A model generated the notes under the pieces. That model worked only from the letters and a program-made list of their open reading frames with translations. It was not told where the DNA came from and ran no database searches. DNA of 64,000 nt from Melioribacteraceae bacterium (GTDB taxonomy: Bacteria > Bacteroidota > Ignavibacteria > Ignavibacteriales > Melioribacteraceae), in assembly GCA_023230485.1 (NCBI GenBank), contig JALNXG010000006.1, positions 1 through 64,000 on the forward strand. Reading direction: 5' to 3'. The position numbers and the translations under genes are program-made. This document shows positions 1-7,928 of this stretch, one piece after another. Position 1 is the stretch's first letter. Each line of letters starts with the position of its first letter.

Positions 1-1
1 A

Positions 2-133
2 TTAAATGGTGAATTAACACCGGGTGTACACAAATTCAATTTTGATGCACGCAGCTTAGCTTCCGGTATCTATATTTACAATCTTACAGGTAATAATGTA
101 AATATGTCGAAGAAAATGGTATTGATGAAGTAA
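2..133 (+). CDS. C-terminal end of a T9SS-exported protein (partial)
   Basis: Only the last 43 codons are inside the window; the gene enters from the left. The translation ends GIYIYNLTGNNVNMSKKMVL plus MK and a TAA stop. This is the final part of a Por/type IX secretion C-terminal sorting domain: a short beta-sandwich whose last strands carry the (S/T)GIYxYxL and KKMxLxK signatures. In the Bacteroidota/Chlorobi group this tail directs export across the outer membrane and is then removed. What the missing upstream part does cannot be told. Two fuller examples of the same tail occur at 23370-24875 and 43755-46775. Confidence 0.8.
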   Translation, partial: LNGELTPGVHKFNFDARSLASGIYIYNLTGNNVNMSKKMVLMK

Positions 134-143
134 TTAGATTTAA

Positions 144-176
144 GAGTGCGGCTCTTAAGCCGCACTTATTTTTTTA
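144..176 (+). terminator. Rho-independent terminator
   Basis: A perfect 9-bp stem AGTGCGGCT/AGCCGCACT (145-153 with 158-166) with a 4-base loop (CTTA) is followed by TTATTTTTTT. It lies 11 bases after the stop codon of the T9SS-type gene and separates it from the leader and gene that follow. Confidence 0.85.
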
Positions 177-234
177 AGTTTTTGATAGTTTTTTCAAATA
201 AGTAGTAATGAAGCGATAGAAGTTTATAAGTAAT

Positions 235-266
235 TACGTGTTCTTTATCATCTGGCATTATCTTTG
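235..266 (+). promoter_or_regulatory. Candidate Bacteroidota-type promoter
   Basis: TATCTTTG at 259-266 fits the Bacteroidota -7 consensus TAnnTTTG. The matching upstream TTTG-type box is weak (TG-rich sequence near 238-243). Transcription from here would begin about 270-275 and run through the two hairpins at 294-373 before the DUF2911 gene. This is inference from consensus only. Confidence 0.35.
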
Positions 267-293
267 TAATTACTATAATGCACCCTCAAATAA

Positions 294-380
294 GAAACGG
301 CAAAACGTTTCTGATAAAAGGCGGATATTAGGAAGCAGTTCTCGGCTGGGCTGCTCTTAAAACTCCGCCTTTTCGCTTTT
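294..380 (+). promoter_or_regulatory. Structured 5' leader: two hairpins, the second terminator-like
   Basis: Between the terminator at 144-176 and the gene starting at 440 there is no convincing ORF, but there are two strong inverted repeats. The first is GAAACG/CGTTTC (294-299 with 306-311, loop GCAAAA). The second is a 10-bp stem AAAAGGCGGA/TCCGCCTTTT (316-325 with 364-373) enclosing an inner AGCAG/CTGCT stem (334-338 with 351-355). The outer stem is followed by TTTTCGCTTTT, so it could act as an intrinsic terminator or attenuator. I do not recognise a known riboswitch class. A small RNA ending at about 380 is an equally good reading. Confidence 0.45.
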
Positions 381-439
381 AAATCCATTGAGAACTTTTT
401 ATATTGGTTAATTGTTTATTTATTAAAAGGGAAAATAGC

Positions 440-1288
440 ATGAAGTATATAAAATTATTTTTGATTTCATTTTTATTTGTTACGGCAGTCAATTATGCTC
501 AAATAGAATTACCGAAATTAAGCCCGAAAGCTTCCATTAGCCAAGTGATAGGTTATACAAATGTTACAGTTGAGTATCACAGACCCGGAGTAAAGGGAAG
601 AAATATTTGGGGCGATCTTGTTCCTATAAATAAAGTATGGCGCACAGGTGCTAATGATGCTACTACGATTGAGTTTTCTACTGATGTAATTATAGATAAT
701 AAGAATGTTCCCGCAGGTAAATATTCCTTTTTTACAATTCCTAATAACAGTACAACAGTAATTCTAAATAAAGTTTGGAAACAATGGGGTGCTTATGATT
801 ATAAGCAAGAGGAAGATCTGATGCGTTTTACTGTTTATCCTGAAGCAGATGATTTTACTGAATGGCTTACTTTTTCATTTACGGATTTAAGCGATAGCAG
901 TGCTACTTTTAATTTTAATTGGGAAAGAGTGAAAGTGTCCTTTAAGATAAATGTGGACGTAGTAAAGCAAGCAGTGGATAGAATTAAAGAAGCAACCGGA
1001 AAAGCAAAAGCTGATGATTTTAAGACATTCAATACTTCGGCAGAGTATCTTGCAGATAAAGGAATTGAATTGGAAGCCGCTGCTAAATATGCAGATGCTG
1101 CCATAAGTGCTAATAATAGTTATCTTACTCATTACGTAAAGGCAAAAGTATTGTATAAACAAAATAAGTTTACCGAAGCTTTGAAAGAACTTGATCTAGC
1201 AAGAGAGGCAGGAAGAAACGATAAAAATTATGAATTTTTTGTTTCTCGAATTGACTTATTAGAAAAACAAGTGAAAGCTAAACTATAA
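440..1288 (+). CDS. DUF2911 domain protein with C-terminal TPR-like region
   Basis: A secreted protein of 282 residues. The ATG at 440 follows AAAAGGGA and begins a signal peptide (MKYIKLFLISFLFVTAV.. ending NYAQ), so I prefer it to an in-frame start at 404. Residues about 25-165 match DUF2911, a Bacteroidota family of unknown function recognisable from PKLSPKASISQVIG, VEYHRPGVKGR, WRTGANDATTIEF and PAGKYSFFTIP. The last 90 residues look like helical TPR repeats (AAAKYADAAISANNSYLTHY, then KFTEALKELDLAREAG). Its TAA stop shares one base with the ATG of ispH (TAATG), which suggests translational coupling. A leader with a terminator-like hairpin precedes it. Confidence 0.85.
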   Translation: MKYIKLFLISFLFVTAVNYAQIELPKLSPKASISQVIGYTNVTVEYHRPGVKGRNIWGDLVPINKVWRTGANDATTIEFSTDVIIDNKNVPAGKYSFFTIPNNSTTVILNKVWKQWGAYDYKQEEDLMRFTVYPEADDFTEWLTFSFTDLSDSSATFNFNWERVKVSFKINVDVVKQAVDRIKEATGKAKADDFKTFNTSAEYLADKGIELEAAAKYADAAISANNSYLTHYVKAKVLYKQNKFTEALKELDLAREAGRNDKNYEFFVSRIDLLEKQVKAKL

Positions 1289-2505
1289 TGAAAAAGTTTG
1301 ATATTCCGTTACAATATAAAAGCTCAATAATCTCTCGCTTGAAAGAGATGAGAAGAAATGATGATCCGCGTAAGAAGAATTTTTCGCCGACACGATTAAG
1401 TTTCGGTCCCGTGGAGTTTCTAGTTTCTCGTCATTTTGGATTTTGTTACGGAGTCGAAAACGCAATAGAAATAGCCTACAAAACATTAAACGAAAATCCT
1501 GAGAAAAGGATTTTCCTTTTAAGCGAAATGATTCATAATCCCGCGGTCAATAAAGACCTTATTGATCGCGGAATACGCTTTATAATGGATAACTACGGCA
1601 ATCAATATATCGATTGGGATGAAATCACAAAGGATGATATAGTAATAATTCCCGCATTCGGAACAACAATCGAAATAGAAAAACTCCTTAAAGAAAAAGG
1701 GATAGATAAATTAAAATATAACACTACATGCCCATTTGTAGAAAAAGTTTGGAATAGAGCCGAAGCACTTAGTAAGAAAGATTTTACGATAGTTATTCAT
1801 GGTAAGCATAAGCATGAAGAAACTCGGGCTACATTTTCGCATAGCGCACAGAATAGCCCTTCGATTATTGTTAAAGATATTGAGGAAGCTGATTACCTTT
1901 CTAAATTTATGTTCTGCGAAATAACCAAAGAAGAATTTCTTCAATTTTTTGATAATAAATATACTGTAGGATTTGATCCTCATAAGGACTTACAAAGAAT
2001 CGGAGTTGTTAATCAGACTACAATGCTCGCTACCGAAACAGAAGAAATCTCTGAGCTCCTAAGGCAAGCGATGATTTCAAAATATGGTGAAGTTAATCTT
2101 AAAGATCATTTCGCTGATACAAGAGATACACTTTGTTATGCAACTAATGATAATCAGTCTGCTACTGATTCATTGATTGAGTATCAAGCTGATTTTGCGA
2201 TTGTAGTAGGTGGGTATAATAGTTCTAATACCTCACATTTGGTGGAGCTACTTGAAGAACGTTTTAAAACATATTTTATATCAGATGCAGATAAAATTGA
2301 GAAAGATAAAATAATGCATTTCGATATGGCGATTAAAAGCGAAGTGGAAACGGTAGATTACCTGCCCAATAAAAATAAAGTAGTAATAGCAATTACGAGC
2401 GGAGCGTCCTGCCCCGATTCTATAATTGATCAAGTGCTTATGAAGCTACTCTCATTTTATGATACCGCCCTCACACCGGCGGAAGTCTTAGATAAGTTGA
2501 CTTAA
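1288..2505 (+). CDS. ispH: 4-hydroxy-3-methylbut-2-enyl diphosphate reductase (IspH/LytB)
   Basis: Last enzyme of the MEP isoprenoid pathway: the 4Fe-4S reductase that turns HMBPP into IPP and DMAPP in the cytoplasm. At 405 residues it is the long form, with an N-terminal extension of about 40 residues compared with the roughly 315-residue E. coli enzyme. The three cluster-ligand cysteines are visible: C53 in FGFCYG, C148 in NTTCPFVEKVW and C283 in DTLCYATNDNQ. Other hallmarks are the HNPAVNKDLIDRGIRF motif, HGKHKHEET, the ATNDNQSA loop and the late SGASCPDS motif. The start codon overlaps the stop of the DUF2911 gene by one base, so the two are probably co-translated. It converges on the minus-strand gene ending at 2512, with only 6 bases between. 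Confidence 0.97.
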   Translation: MKKFDIPLQYKSSIISRLKEMRRNDDPRKKNFSPTRLSFGPVEFLVSRHFGFCYGVENAIEIAYKTLNENPEKRIFLLSEMIHNPAVNKDLIDRGIRFIMDNYGNQYIDWDEITKDDIVIIPAFGTTIEIEKLLKEKGIDKLKYNTTCPFVEKVWNRAEALSKKDFTIVIHGKHKHEETRATFSHSAQNSPSIIVKDIEEADYLSKFMFCEITKEEFLQFFDNKYTVGFDPHKDLQRIGVVNQTTMLATETEEISELLRQAMISKYGEVNLKDHFADTRDTLCYATNDNQSATDSLIEYQADFAIVVGGYNSSNTSHLVELLEERFKTYFISDADKIEKDKIMHFDMAIKSEVETVDYLPNKNKVVIAITSGASCPDSIIDQVLMKLLSFYDTALTPAEVLDKLT

Positions 2506-2511
2506 AGAAAC

Positions 2512-3342
2512 TTATGGGTTCGTTAATTCCATCGTCTTATTTAGCTCAATAAGCGTTAGCGGGTCGATTCTTTTCTTACCCCATTGAACTCCGAGATGAA
2601 GATGTGGTCCGGTGGAGCGTCCAGTAGTACCAATCTCCCCTATCTTATCACCCTTATTTACAGTATCCCCTTCGGCTACATGCAATTTGCTCAAATGAAG
2701 GTATATGCTCGTAAGAGACTGTCCATGGTCTAAGAGAATAAAACTACCGTTATAATAACAATCATTTTTTGCCGCTATCACAACTGCATCACTTAGCGCA
2801 TATACCGGCGTTCCTTCACTATTTGCAATATCTATTCCGTTATGTGGATTCTTTTTTACGCCATTCAAAATTCTTTGACTTCCGAAATTAGAAGAAAGTT
2901 CGCCCTCTGCGGGAATAATAAAACCCGCAGTGTATAGAGGTGTATTAATTTTTCCAACTTCTGACCTAGCTAGTTTCATCTCTTTGGCTTCTTCTTCAAT
3001 TCTATCTAATTGGCTTTTTGGAGGCGAAACGTATTTTGATGCAATGCGAAGGCGTTGAATCTGATATTTTCTTTTTTCAAGTACTATTTTTTTTGTGAAT
3101 GCTTTTCCCTTATTGAAATTCACTTTTAATGTATGTGTACCTTTAGCATCTCTATCAAAACCAAAAACAAAATAGCCTGCTTCATCGAAAACAATATTTT
3201 TGTTATCTAATGTAACCGATTTTATATTATCTGCTTTTCCAATCATAATAGATGCAGGTTTAGGAGTGCCGAAAAGTTCTACATTTTGAGCATAAAAAGT
3301 CGCTGTCCATAAGGACATAAGTATTACAAATATTTTTTTCAT
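2512..3342 (-). CDS. Secreted M23 family metallopeptidase (LytM/endopeptidase-like)
   Basis: Probable cell-wall endopeptidase acting in the periplasm, 276 residues. The start is set at MKKIFVILMSLWTATFYAQ, a clear signal peptide; longer in-frame starts run back into the upstream gene. The N-terminal half (20-110) is a beta-rich, Ig-like domain and the M23 domain covers about 140-265. Zinc ligands by family analogy are H167 and D171 (HNGID) and H249 (HLH), with H216 (YLHLS) and H247 as catalytic histidines, so the enzyme looks active. It starts 13 bases after the stop of the TPR/barrel gene and is probably its operon partner. Confidence 0.9.
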   Translation of the reverse strand: MKKIFVILMSLWTATFYAQNVELFGTPKPASIMIGKADNIKSVTLDNKNIVFDEAGYFVFGFDRDAKGTHTLKVNFNKGKAFTKKIVLEKRKYQIQRLRIASKYVSPPKSQLDRIEEEAKEMKLARSEVGKINTPLYTAGFIIPAEGELSSNFGSQRILNGVKKNPHNGIDIANSEGTPVYALSDAVVIAAKNDCYYNGSFILLDHGQSLTSIYLHLSKLHVAEGDTVNKGDKIGEIGTTGRSTGPHLHLGVQWGKKRIDPLTLIELNKTMELTNP

Positions 3343-3355
3343 ATCATTTTCTTTC

Positions 3356-6280
3356 TTAGAAGATTGTCCAGTATGCGCCGAGTTGACCTGAGAAATAGCG
3401 ATAGCTTGAATCATCACGAGACGTACTTCCCGCTCCAATTCTTCCGCTTACTTGCAGTTTTTCATATACTTTATATTTTACATCGAGATATGCCTGAAAA
3501 AGTACAAAATCATTCAAAGGTATATAACCCAATTTACCGCCAATCGTAACAGTTAATTCCTTATTTTTTTCGAGATCGTTTTCAACCCACAAATTGTGGG
3601 CTTCAAAATTAGTCGGTGAATAATAATACTGAGACTTGAGTTTGTAGTTAGTATAAAGATATTCATACCCAACGATCAAGTATCTGTAAAAATATTTTCC
3701 TAATCTTAAATAGAAATCATTTCCTTCATTTCCATCGGTAACGGATATGTATTGGAAAGAGCTCATAATTTTTAGACCGTTATAATGCTGATAGTAACCT
3801 TCGAGCTTATAAAGTTTAGCATAAAGGCGTAGATCGATTAAATAAGGCGAATAGAGTATTAGTGAAGCATCTGAATTTTGATATAGTGCTACTATACTAA
3901 GCGTATCTGGTTTATCGAAACGAATAAAGGCATCATTTTCTTTTCGGATAAAAGCACCACTAGAATTAGCAGTACCGGAGCTTACGCCAAGATTTAAATA
4001 TTTTGAGAGTCGAACGAATACATGTCCTTTAAAGGTAGTAAAATCTCGATTGCCCACGAAATTGATTCCATTATCATAGAAGGTTTGTATGACATCAGGG
4101 TTGAGGGATTCATAATTACTTCTCAGGAAAGTTTTATAAAAAGACGCTCCAATAGAGATGAAGCTCGTAAGTCCGATTTCTAATCGTGAACCGAAATTAC
4201 CGATTCTAAAACCGGTATTATCTGCATAATAGACTCCCGATGGAGCTAATGCTACATAATTAGGAAAGGTTTCGAATAACGCTGCAAGTCCCGTAATTGG
4301 AAGCCAGCCCTTTCTCATTTCCACTTGCTCTATTTGAGTAGAATCTAAATCCCAAGTTAAAAGATGATTATAAGTAGAGCGAGCAGAATCAGGTTCATCA
4401 ATCTTTGCATACGAATCTCCGAGATATAGATTAGCATCAAAATCAGCGGAGTCTTCCATTACTAAAGATCTAAATTCACTAAGGGCAAGCAGAGAATCGC
4501 CCTTCATAAAATAGACTTTGGCTCGTTGCATCTTTGCATCGTAGCTGTCTGTCTGAGCAAGAACTAAATTATATTGATCGATTGCTGCATTATATTCCTT
4601 TGCGCAGAAGAGCACATCGCCATACTCTTTATTGACTAAAACGTTCGGTTCTGCTTTTGATAAATATTCTTCGTAATAAGGAAGAGCACCGGCGCAGTCT
4701 TCATTCATCACGTATCCGCGTCCCTCTTCAAGAATCTGGTATAATTTTTCTTCTTCTGCACGCATCTTCTGCCAATCAATATTCGATTGAAGCTTACCTA
4801 CATCCTCGCTATTAGGGTCTATCTCTTTAGCTTTATTTGCGTATTCCTGCGCCGCATCATAATCTCGGTCAATCAATTTAAGCGATCCCATTGATATCAG
4901 CCCTTCGAGACTATTGGGGCGTGCTTTCAAAACATTATCAAGATATTCCCTAGCAAGTTCAATCTCTTGATTTGTCCAGACAGATATTTGAGCACGGAAA
5001 AGTTGGTAATCAAGATTATTAGGATTTTCTTGAATCAAGGCATCTAAGATTTCGAGCGATTTGGTAAAATCTCTATTCCATGCGGTTATTCTTGCAAATT
5101 TATAACGAAGTGCCGGATCTTTTTCGTCAGGAAATTCTTCAAAATATTTTTCTAAATAAACCGTAGAAGTATCATAAGCTTGGAGATACTCATAATATTC
5201 AGCAATTTTTTTTAGCGATTCTTTGTCTTTAGGATTCTGTTCTAATTTTGTTTTAAAGTAATCAATCTTTTCACGGTAAGTAGTCGTGCGGTAATTTGTA
5301 ACGTAATCCCATTTTTCGATATAGCGAGGATCGGAAGAATTATTGAGTGCAATTACTTGAAGCTGTTGATAAGCTTCTTCTATGCGTTCTGCTTTTATAA
5401 GTTCATCGACTAATTTAAATCTTGATTCCACATCTTGAGGCTTTGTTCGGAGAAGTCGGTAATATTTATCAATCGGATATTCTTTCTCGAATGCACGGGG
5501 GTCTTCCTGAGTAACATAAGCTTCACGATTAACGATATCTAAACCATCTTGAGCTTCCTTGAAAAACGGTTTGTATGTTAGTGCAGTTTCGAATGCTTTT
5601 TTTGCAATCTGATATTTACCAAGCCAAAGAGTAAAATAGCCGTAACGGCTCTGGAGACGCCAGTCACCGGGATAACGTTCAGTATAAAGTTTTAAAATCT
5701 TTTCCCCTTTTACTATACTCCCGGTCTTTGCTAGAATTTCAGTATAACGAATTATTTCATCAGGAGAAGCATCAGGATCCATTGCAATATATTTATCATA
5801 CCATTCTTCTGCCTTGTCCCAAATTTCCATTTGGCGGTATGATTTTCCGATTTCAAGATAATCGAAAGGATTATTAGGATTAATGGCTATCTCTCTTAAG
5901 TGTCCATCAATTTTTTTGAGAAGGATTGCGTAATAAACCTGCTGGGTACGTTTGAGGTTATTTTCGTATTTGTTTTTTTTTCCTGCATCAGAAATTTCTA
6001 CTGCAATAGCGCGGCGATAATCTAAAATAGCATTAGAAAATTCAGATCTTTTTTCAAAGCATTCTGCACGTAAATTATATCCATCTGATTCACGAGGACG
6101 TAAAGAGATATATTTATTAAGCTGATCGATAGCTTCGCCATATCTTCCATTTTGCATATGGTTGAGAGCGTTTTTCTTAAGGTTCTCCGCTTCCTGTTTA
6201 TCTTGCGAATTAACAGAATATGATACCAATAAAAATATGGCGATAAATAGATAAATGAATTTTTTCACTAATGAAAACAC
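3356..6280 (-). CDS. Large TPR protein with C-terminal outer-membrane beta-barrel
   Basis: 974 residues from a GTG start at 6280; a second GTG at 6268 gives a cleaner signal peptide (MKKFIYLFIAIFLLVSY..) and may be the real start. Residues about 30-650 are a long array of tetratricopeptide-type helices (ALNHMQNGRYGEAIDQLNKY, LEYNPKDKESL-like units, EYANKAKEIDPNSED). From about 690 the sequence switches to alternating hydrophobic/aromatic strands and ends in ..GQLGAYWTIF with a terminal phenylalanine, as expected of an outer-membrane barrel. The arrangement suggests a periplasmic TPR scaffold anchored in the outer membrane, as in polysaccharide export or envelope assembly. The substrate is not evident. 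The M23 peptidase gene follows directly. Confidence 0.8.
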   Translation of the reverse strand: MFSLVKKFIYLFIAIFLLVSYSVNSQDKQEAENLKKNALNHMQNGRYGEAIDQLNKYISLRPRESDGYNLRAECFEKRSEFSNAILDYRRAIAVEISDAGKKNKYENNLKRTQQVYYAILLKKIDGHLREIAINPNNPFDYLEIGKSYRQMEIWDKAEEWYDKYIAMDPDASPDEIIRYTEILAKTGSIVKGEKILKLYTERYPGDWRLQSRYGYFTLWLGKYQIAKKAFETALTYKPFFKEAQDGLDIVNREAYVTQEDPRAFEKEYPIDKYYRLLRTKPQDVESRFKLVDELIKAERIEEAYQQLQVIALNNSSDPRYIEKWDYVTNYRTTTYREKIDYFKTKLEQNPKDKESLKKIAEYYEYLQAYDTSTVYLEKYFEEFPDEKDPALRYKFARITAWNRDFTKSLEILDALIQENPNNLDYQLFRAQISVWTNQEIELAREYLDNVLKARPNSLEGLISMGSLKLIDRDYDAAQEYANKAKEIDPNSEDVGKLQSNIDWQKMRAEEEKLYQILEEGRGYVMNEDCAGALPYYEEYLSKAEPNVLVNKEYGDVLFCAKEYNAAIDQYNLVLAQTDSYDAKMQRAKVYFMKGDSLLALSEFRSLVMEDSADFDANLYLGDSYAKIDEPDSARSTYNHLLTWDLDSTQIEQVEMRKGWLPITGLAALFETFPNYVALAPSGVYYADNTGFRIGNFGSRLEIGLTSFISIGASFYKTFLRSNYESLNPDVIQTFYDNGINFVGNRDFTTFKGHVFVRLSKYLNLGVSSGTANSSGAFIRKENDAFIRFDKPDTLSIVALYQNSDASLILYSPYLIDLRLYAKLYKLEGYYQHYNGLKIMSSFQYISVTDGNEGNDFYLRLGKYFYRYLIVGYEYLYTNYKLKSQYYYSPTNFEAHNLWVENDLEKNKELTVTIGGKLGYIPLNDFVLFQAYLDVKYKVYEKLQVSGRIGAGSTSRDDSSYRYFSGQLGAYWTIF

Positions 6281-6388
6281 CGGTTATTATATTCCTGCAA
6301 TTTAAAGAAAAAATTACAAAAAGGTGGGTTTATAATCAGGCAAAAAACTTTGACTATGTTTTTCTGTTTGGAGAGATAGGAAAGAATT

Positions 6389-6417
6389 TAACCCCCTGCC
6401 TTACAAGCAGGGGGTTA
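6389..6417 (-). terminator. Strong hairpin terminator of the 16.5-6.4 kb operon
   Basis: An 11-bp perfect stem TAACCCCCTGC/GCAGGGGGTTA (6389-6399 with 6407-6417) and a 7-base loop lie 5 bases beyond the stop of the MBOAT gene. On the minus strand it is followed by AAATTCTTTCC, a modest U-tract. It ends the long minus-strand run and insulates the TPR/M23 pair downstream. Confidence 0.8.
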
Positions 6418-6422
6418 TAGTT

Positions 6423-7892
6423 TTAAAACTGGAAATAAATGAAAGGTTGGATGCCGGCAGTTTTGAATTGATATGCAATCCAAATGATTAATGTTAAGAT
6501 TACTGCCTGACCATAAACCGGAGTTTCGCCAATCCAATATTCCATCTTTGCAACCCAACGATCGGGTATATAATGAGTTAAGTATCCAAGTATCATCAAC
6601 ACAAATACCAATGTAAAGCCACCGATAAATTGTGTAAAGACTTCCGGCTTGAAATAATAAATTATTTGATGGAGTATATCTTTTGATGTATCAAGTGAGG
6701 ATGGACGGAAGAATAACATCGAAAAAGTGAAAACGTGAAAAGTAATAATTATACCGATAAGTTTTAAATACCATTTTTTCGCAAATAATTTTGGGATATT
6801 AAAAAATTTTTCCGATGCCAAAGCAACGCCATGAATAGCTCCCCAAATAACTAAACGCCAAGCAGCACCATGCCACAAGCCGCCAATCACCATAGTAAGA
6901 AGAAGATTAATATAAGTTCTTACTTCCCCTTTTCTATTGCCCCCGAGAGAAATATAGAGATAATCTCTAAGCCAAGTTGATAATGAGATATGCCATCTAC
7001 GCCAAAAATCCGTAACGCAGTATGCTTTGTAAGGTGCATTAAAGTTCGTCATTAATCTAAATCCAAATAATAGTGCAATCCCAATAGCCATATCAGAATA
7101 ACCAGAGAAATCGCAATAGATTTGAAGTGAATAACCATACATCGCTAGTAGATTTTCTACACCCGTGAATCTCGTAGGCCATTCCATTACACGATCAACA
7201 AAATTGATACTTATGTAATCAGCTATAACTGCTTTCTTAAGTAAGCCAGCACTAATAAGGAAAATTGCTTTCCCCATATCAGCTTTATTAATTTTTATTG
7301 ATTGATGAATTTGCGGCAGGAAGTCGGATGCTCTTACGATAGGACCGGCAACCAATTGAGGGAAGAATGAAACGAAGAAAAGGAAATCGATAAATTTTTT
7401 CTCTGGTTCCATGTGTCCTTTATATAAATCAATTGTATAACTCATTGATTGGAAGGTAAAGAACGAAACACCAACCGGAAGGAAAATGTCCAGAAAATCA
7501 AATGTAGGTCCGCCAAGCCCCGTTACAGTATCGAGGAAAAAATTGGAATACTTAAAATAGCCAAGAATACCAAGATTCATAACCATCGAAAGTGTAAGAA
7601 GTATTCCTCTTTCTGTTTTTGATTTTGAATCATAAATCCATTTACCCGCATAAAAATCGATTACACAGCTAAAGATTAGTAAAAGGAAATAGAAACCACT
7701 GGATTTATAGTAAAAGAAAAGGGAAGCGGCAGTTAGAAAAAGAACTTGTGCTCTTCTATTATTAATAAAAACATGATAGAAGGCGATACAGGCGAGGAAG
7801 AAAAAAAGAAAAAATCCGCTGTTGAATAAAAGCGGTTCCAGCGGATTATATTTAATCTGTTCCCAAAGCCGTTCGAAAAAAGCAGTATCCAT
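6423..7892 (-). CDS. MBOAT family O-acyltransferase (AlgI-like)
   Basis: A polytopic inner-membrane protein of 489 residues with about 10-12 membrane segments. MBOAT proteins of the AlgI/PatA/DltB group pass an acyl (usually acetyl) group from a cytoplasmic donor to the outside for polymer O-acylation. Signature regions are FFPQLVAGPIVRASDFLPQ (about 176-194), YCDFSGYSDMAIG, DFWRRWHISLSTWLRDYLY with H301, and GGLWHGAAW with H341, the conserved catalytic histidine. The two genes upstream in the same direction (7929-9299, 9325-10035) encode SGNH-fold proteins, a common partnership in which the SGNH protein performs the final transfer or removes the group. The acceptor polymer is unknown. Confidence 0.92.
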   Translation of the reverse strand: MDTAFFERLWEQIKYNPLEPLLFNSGFFLFFFLACIAFYHVFINNRRAQVLFLTAASLFFYYKSSGFYFLLLIFSCVIDFYAGKWIYDSKSKTERGILLTLSMVMNLGILGYFKYSNFFLDTVTGLGGPTFDFLDIFLPVGVSFFTFQSMSYTIDLYKGHMEPEKKFIDFLFFVSFFPQLVAGPIVRASDFLPQIHQSIKINKADMGKAIFLISAGLLKKAVIADYISINFVDRVMEWPTRFTGVENLLAMYGYSLQIYCDFSGYSDMAIGIALLFGFRLMTNFNAPYKAYCVTDFWRRWHISLSTWLRDYLYISLGGNRKGEVRTYINLLLTMVIGGLWHGAAWRLVIWGAIHGVALASEKFFNIPKLFAKKWYLKLIGIIITFHVFTFSMLFFRPSSLDTSKDILHQIIYYFKPEVFTQFIGGFTLVFVLMILGYLTHYIPDRWVAKMEYWIGETPVYGQAVILTLIIWIAYQFKTAGIQPFIYFQF

Positions 7893-7928
7893 ATACGGTC
7901 CTGTTGTAACGTTATTTTAAGAGTTTAT

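Noticed and set aside
404..439. Longer N-terminus for the DUF2911 protein
   Set aside because: The signal peptide and AAAAGGGA site fit the ATG at 440; the 12 extra residues are basic and precede the signal peptide.
3343..3438. Longer N-terminus for the M23 peptidase
   Set aside because: The extra 32 residues overlap the end of the TPR/barrel gene and would bury the signal peptide.
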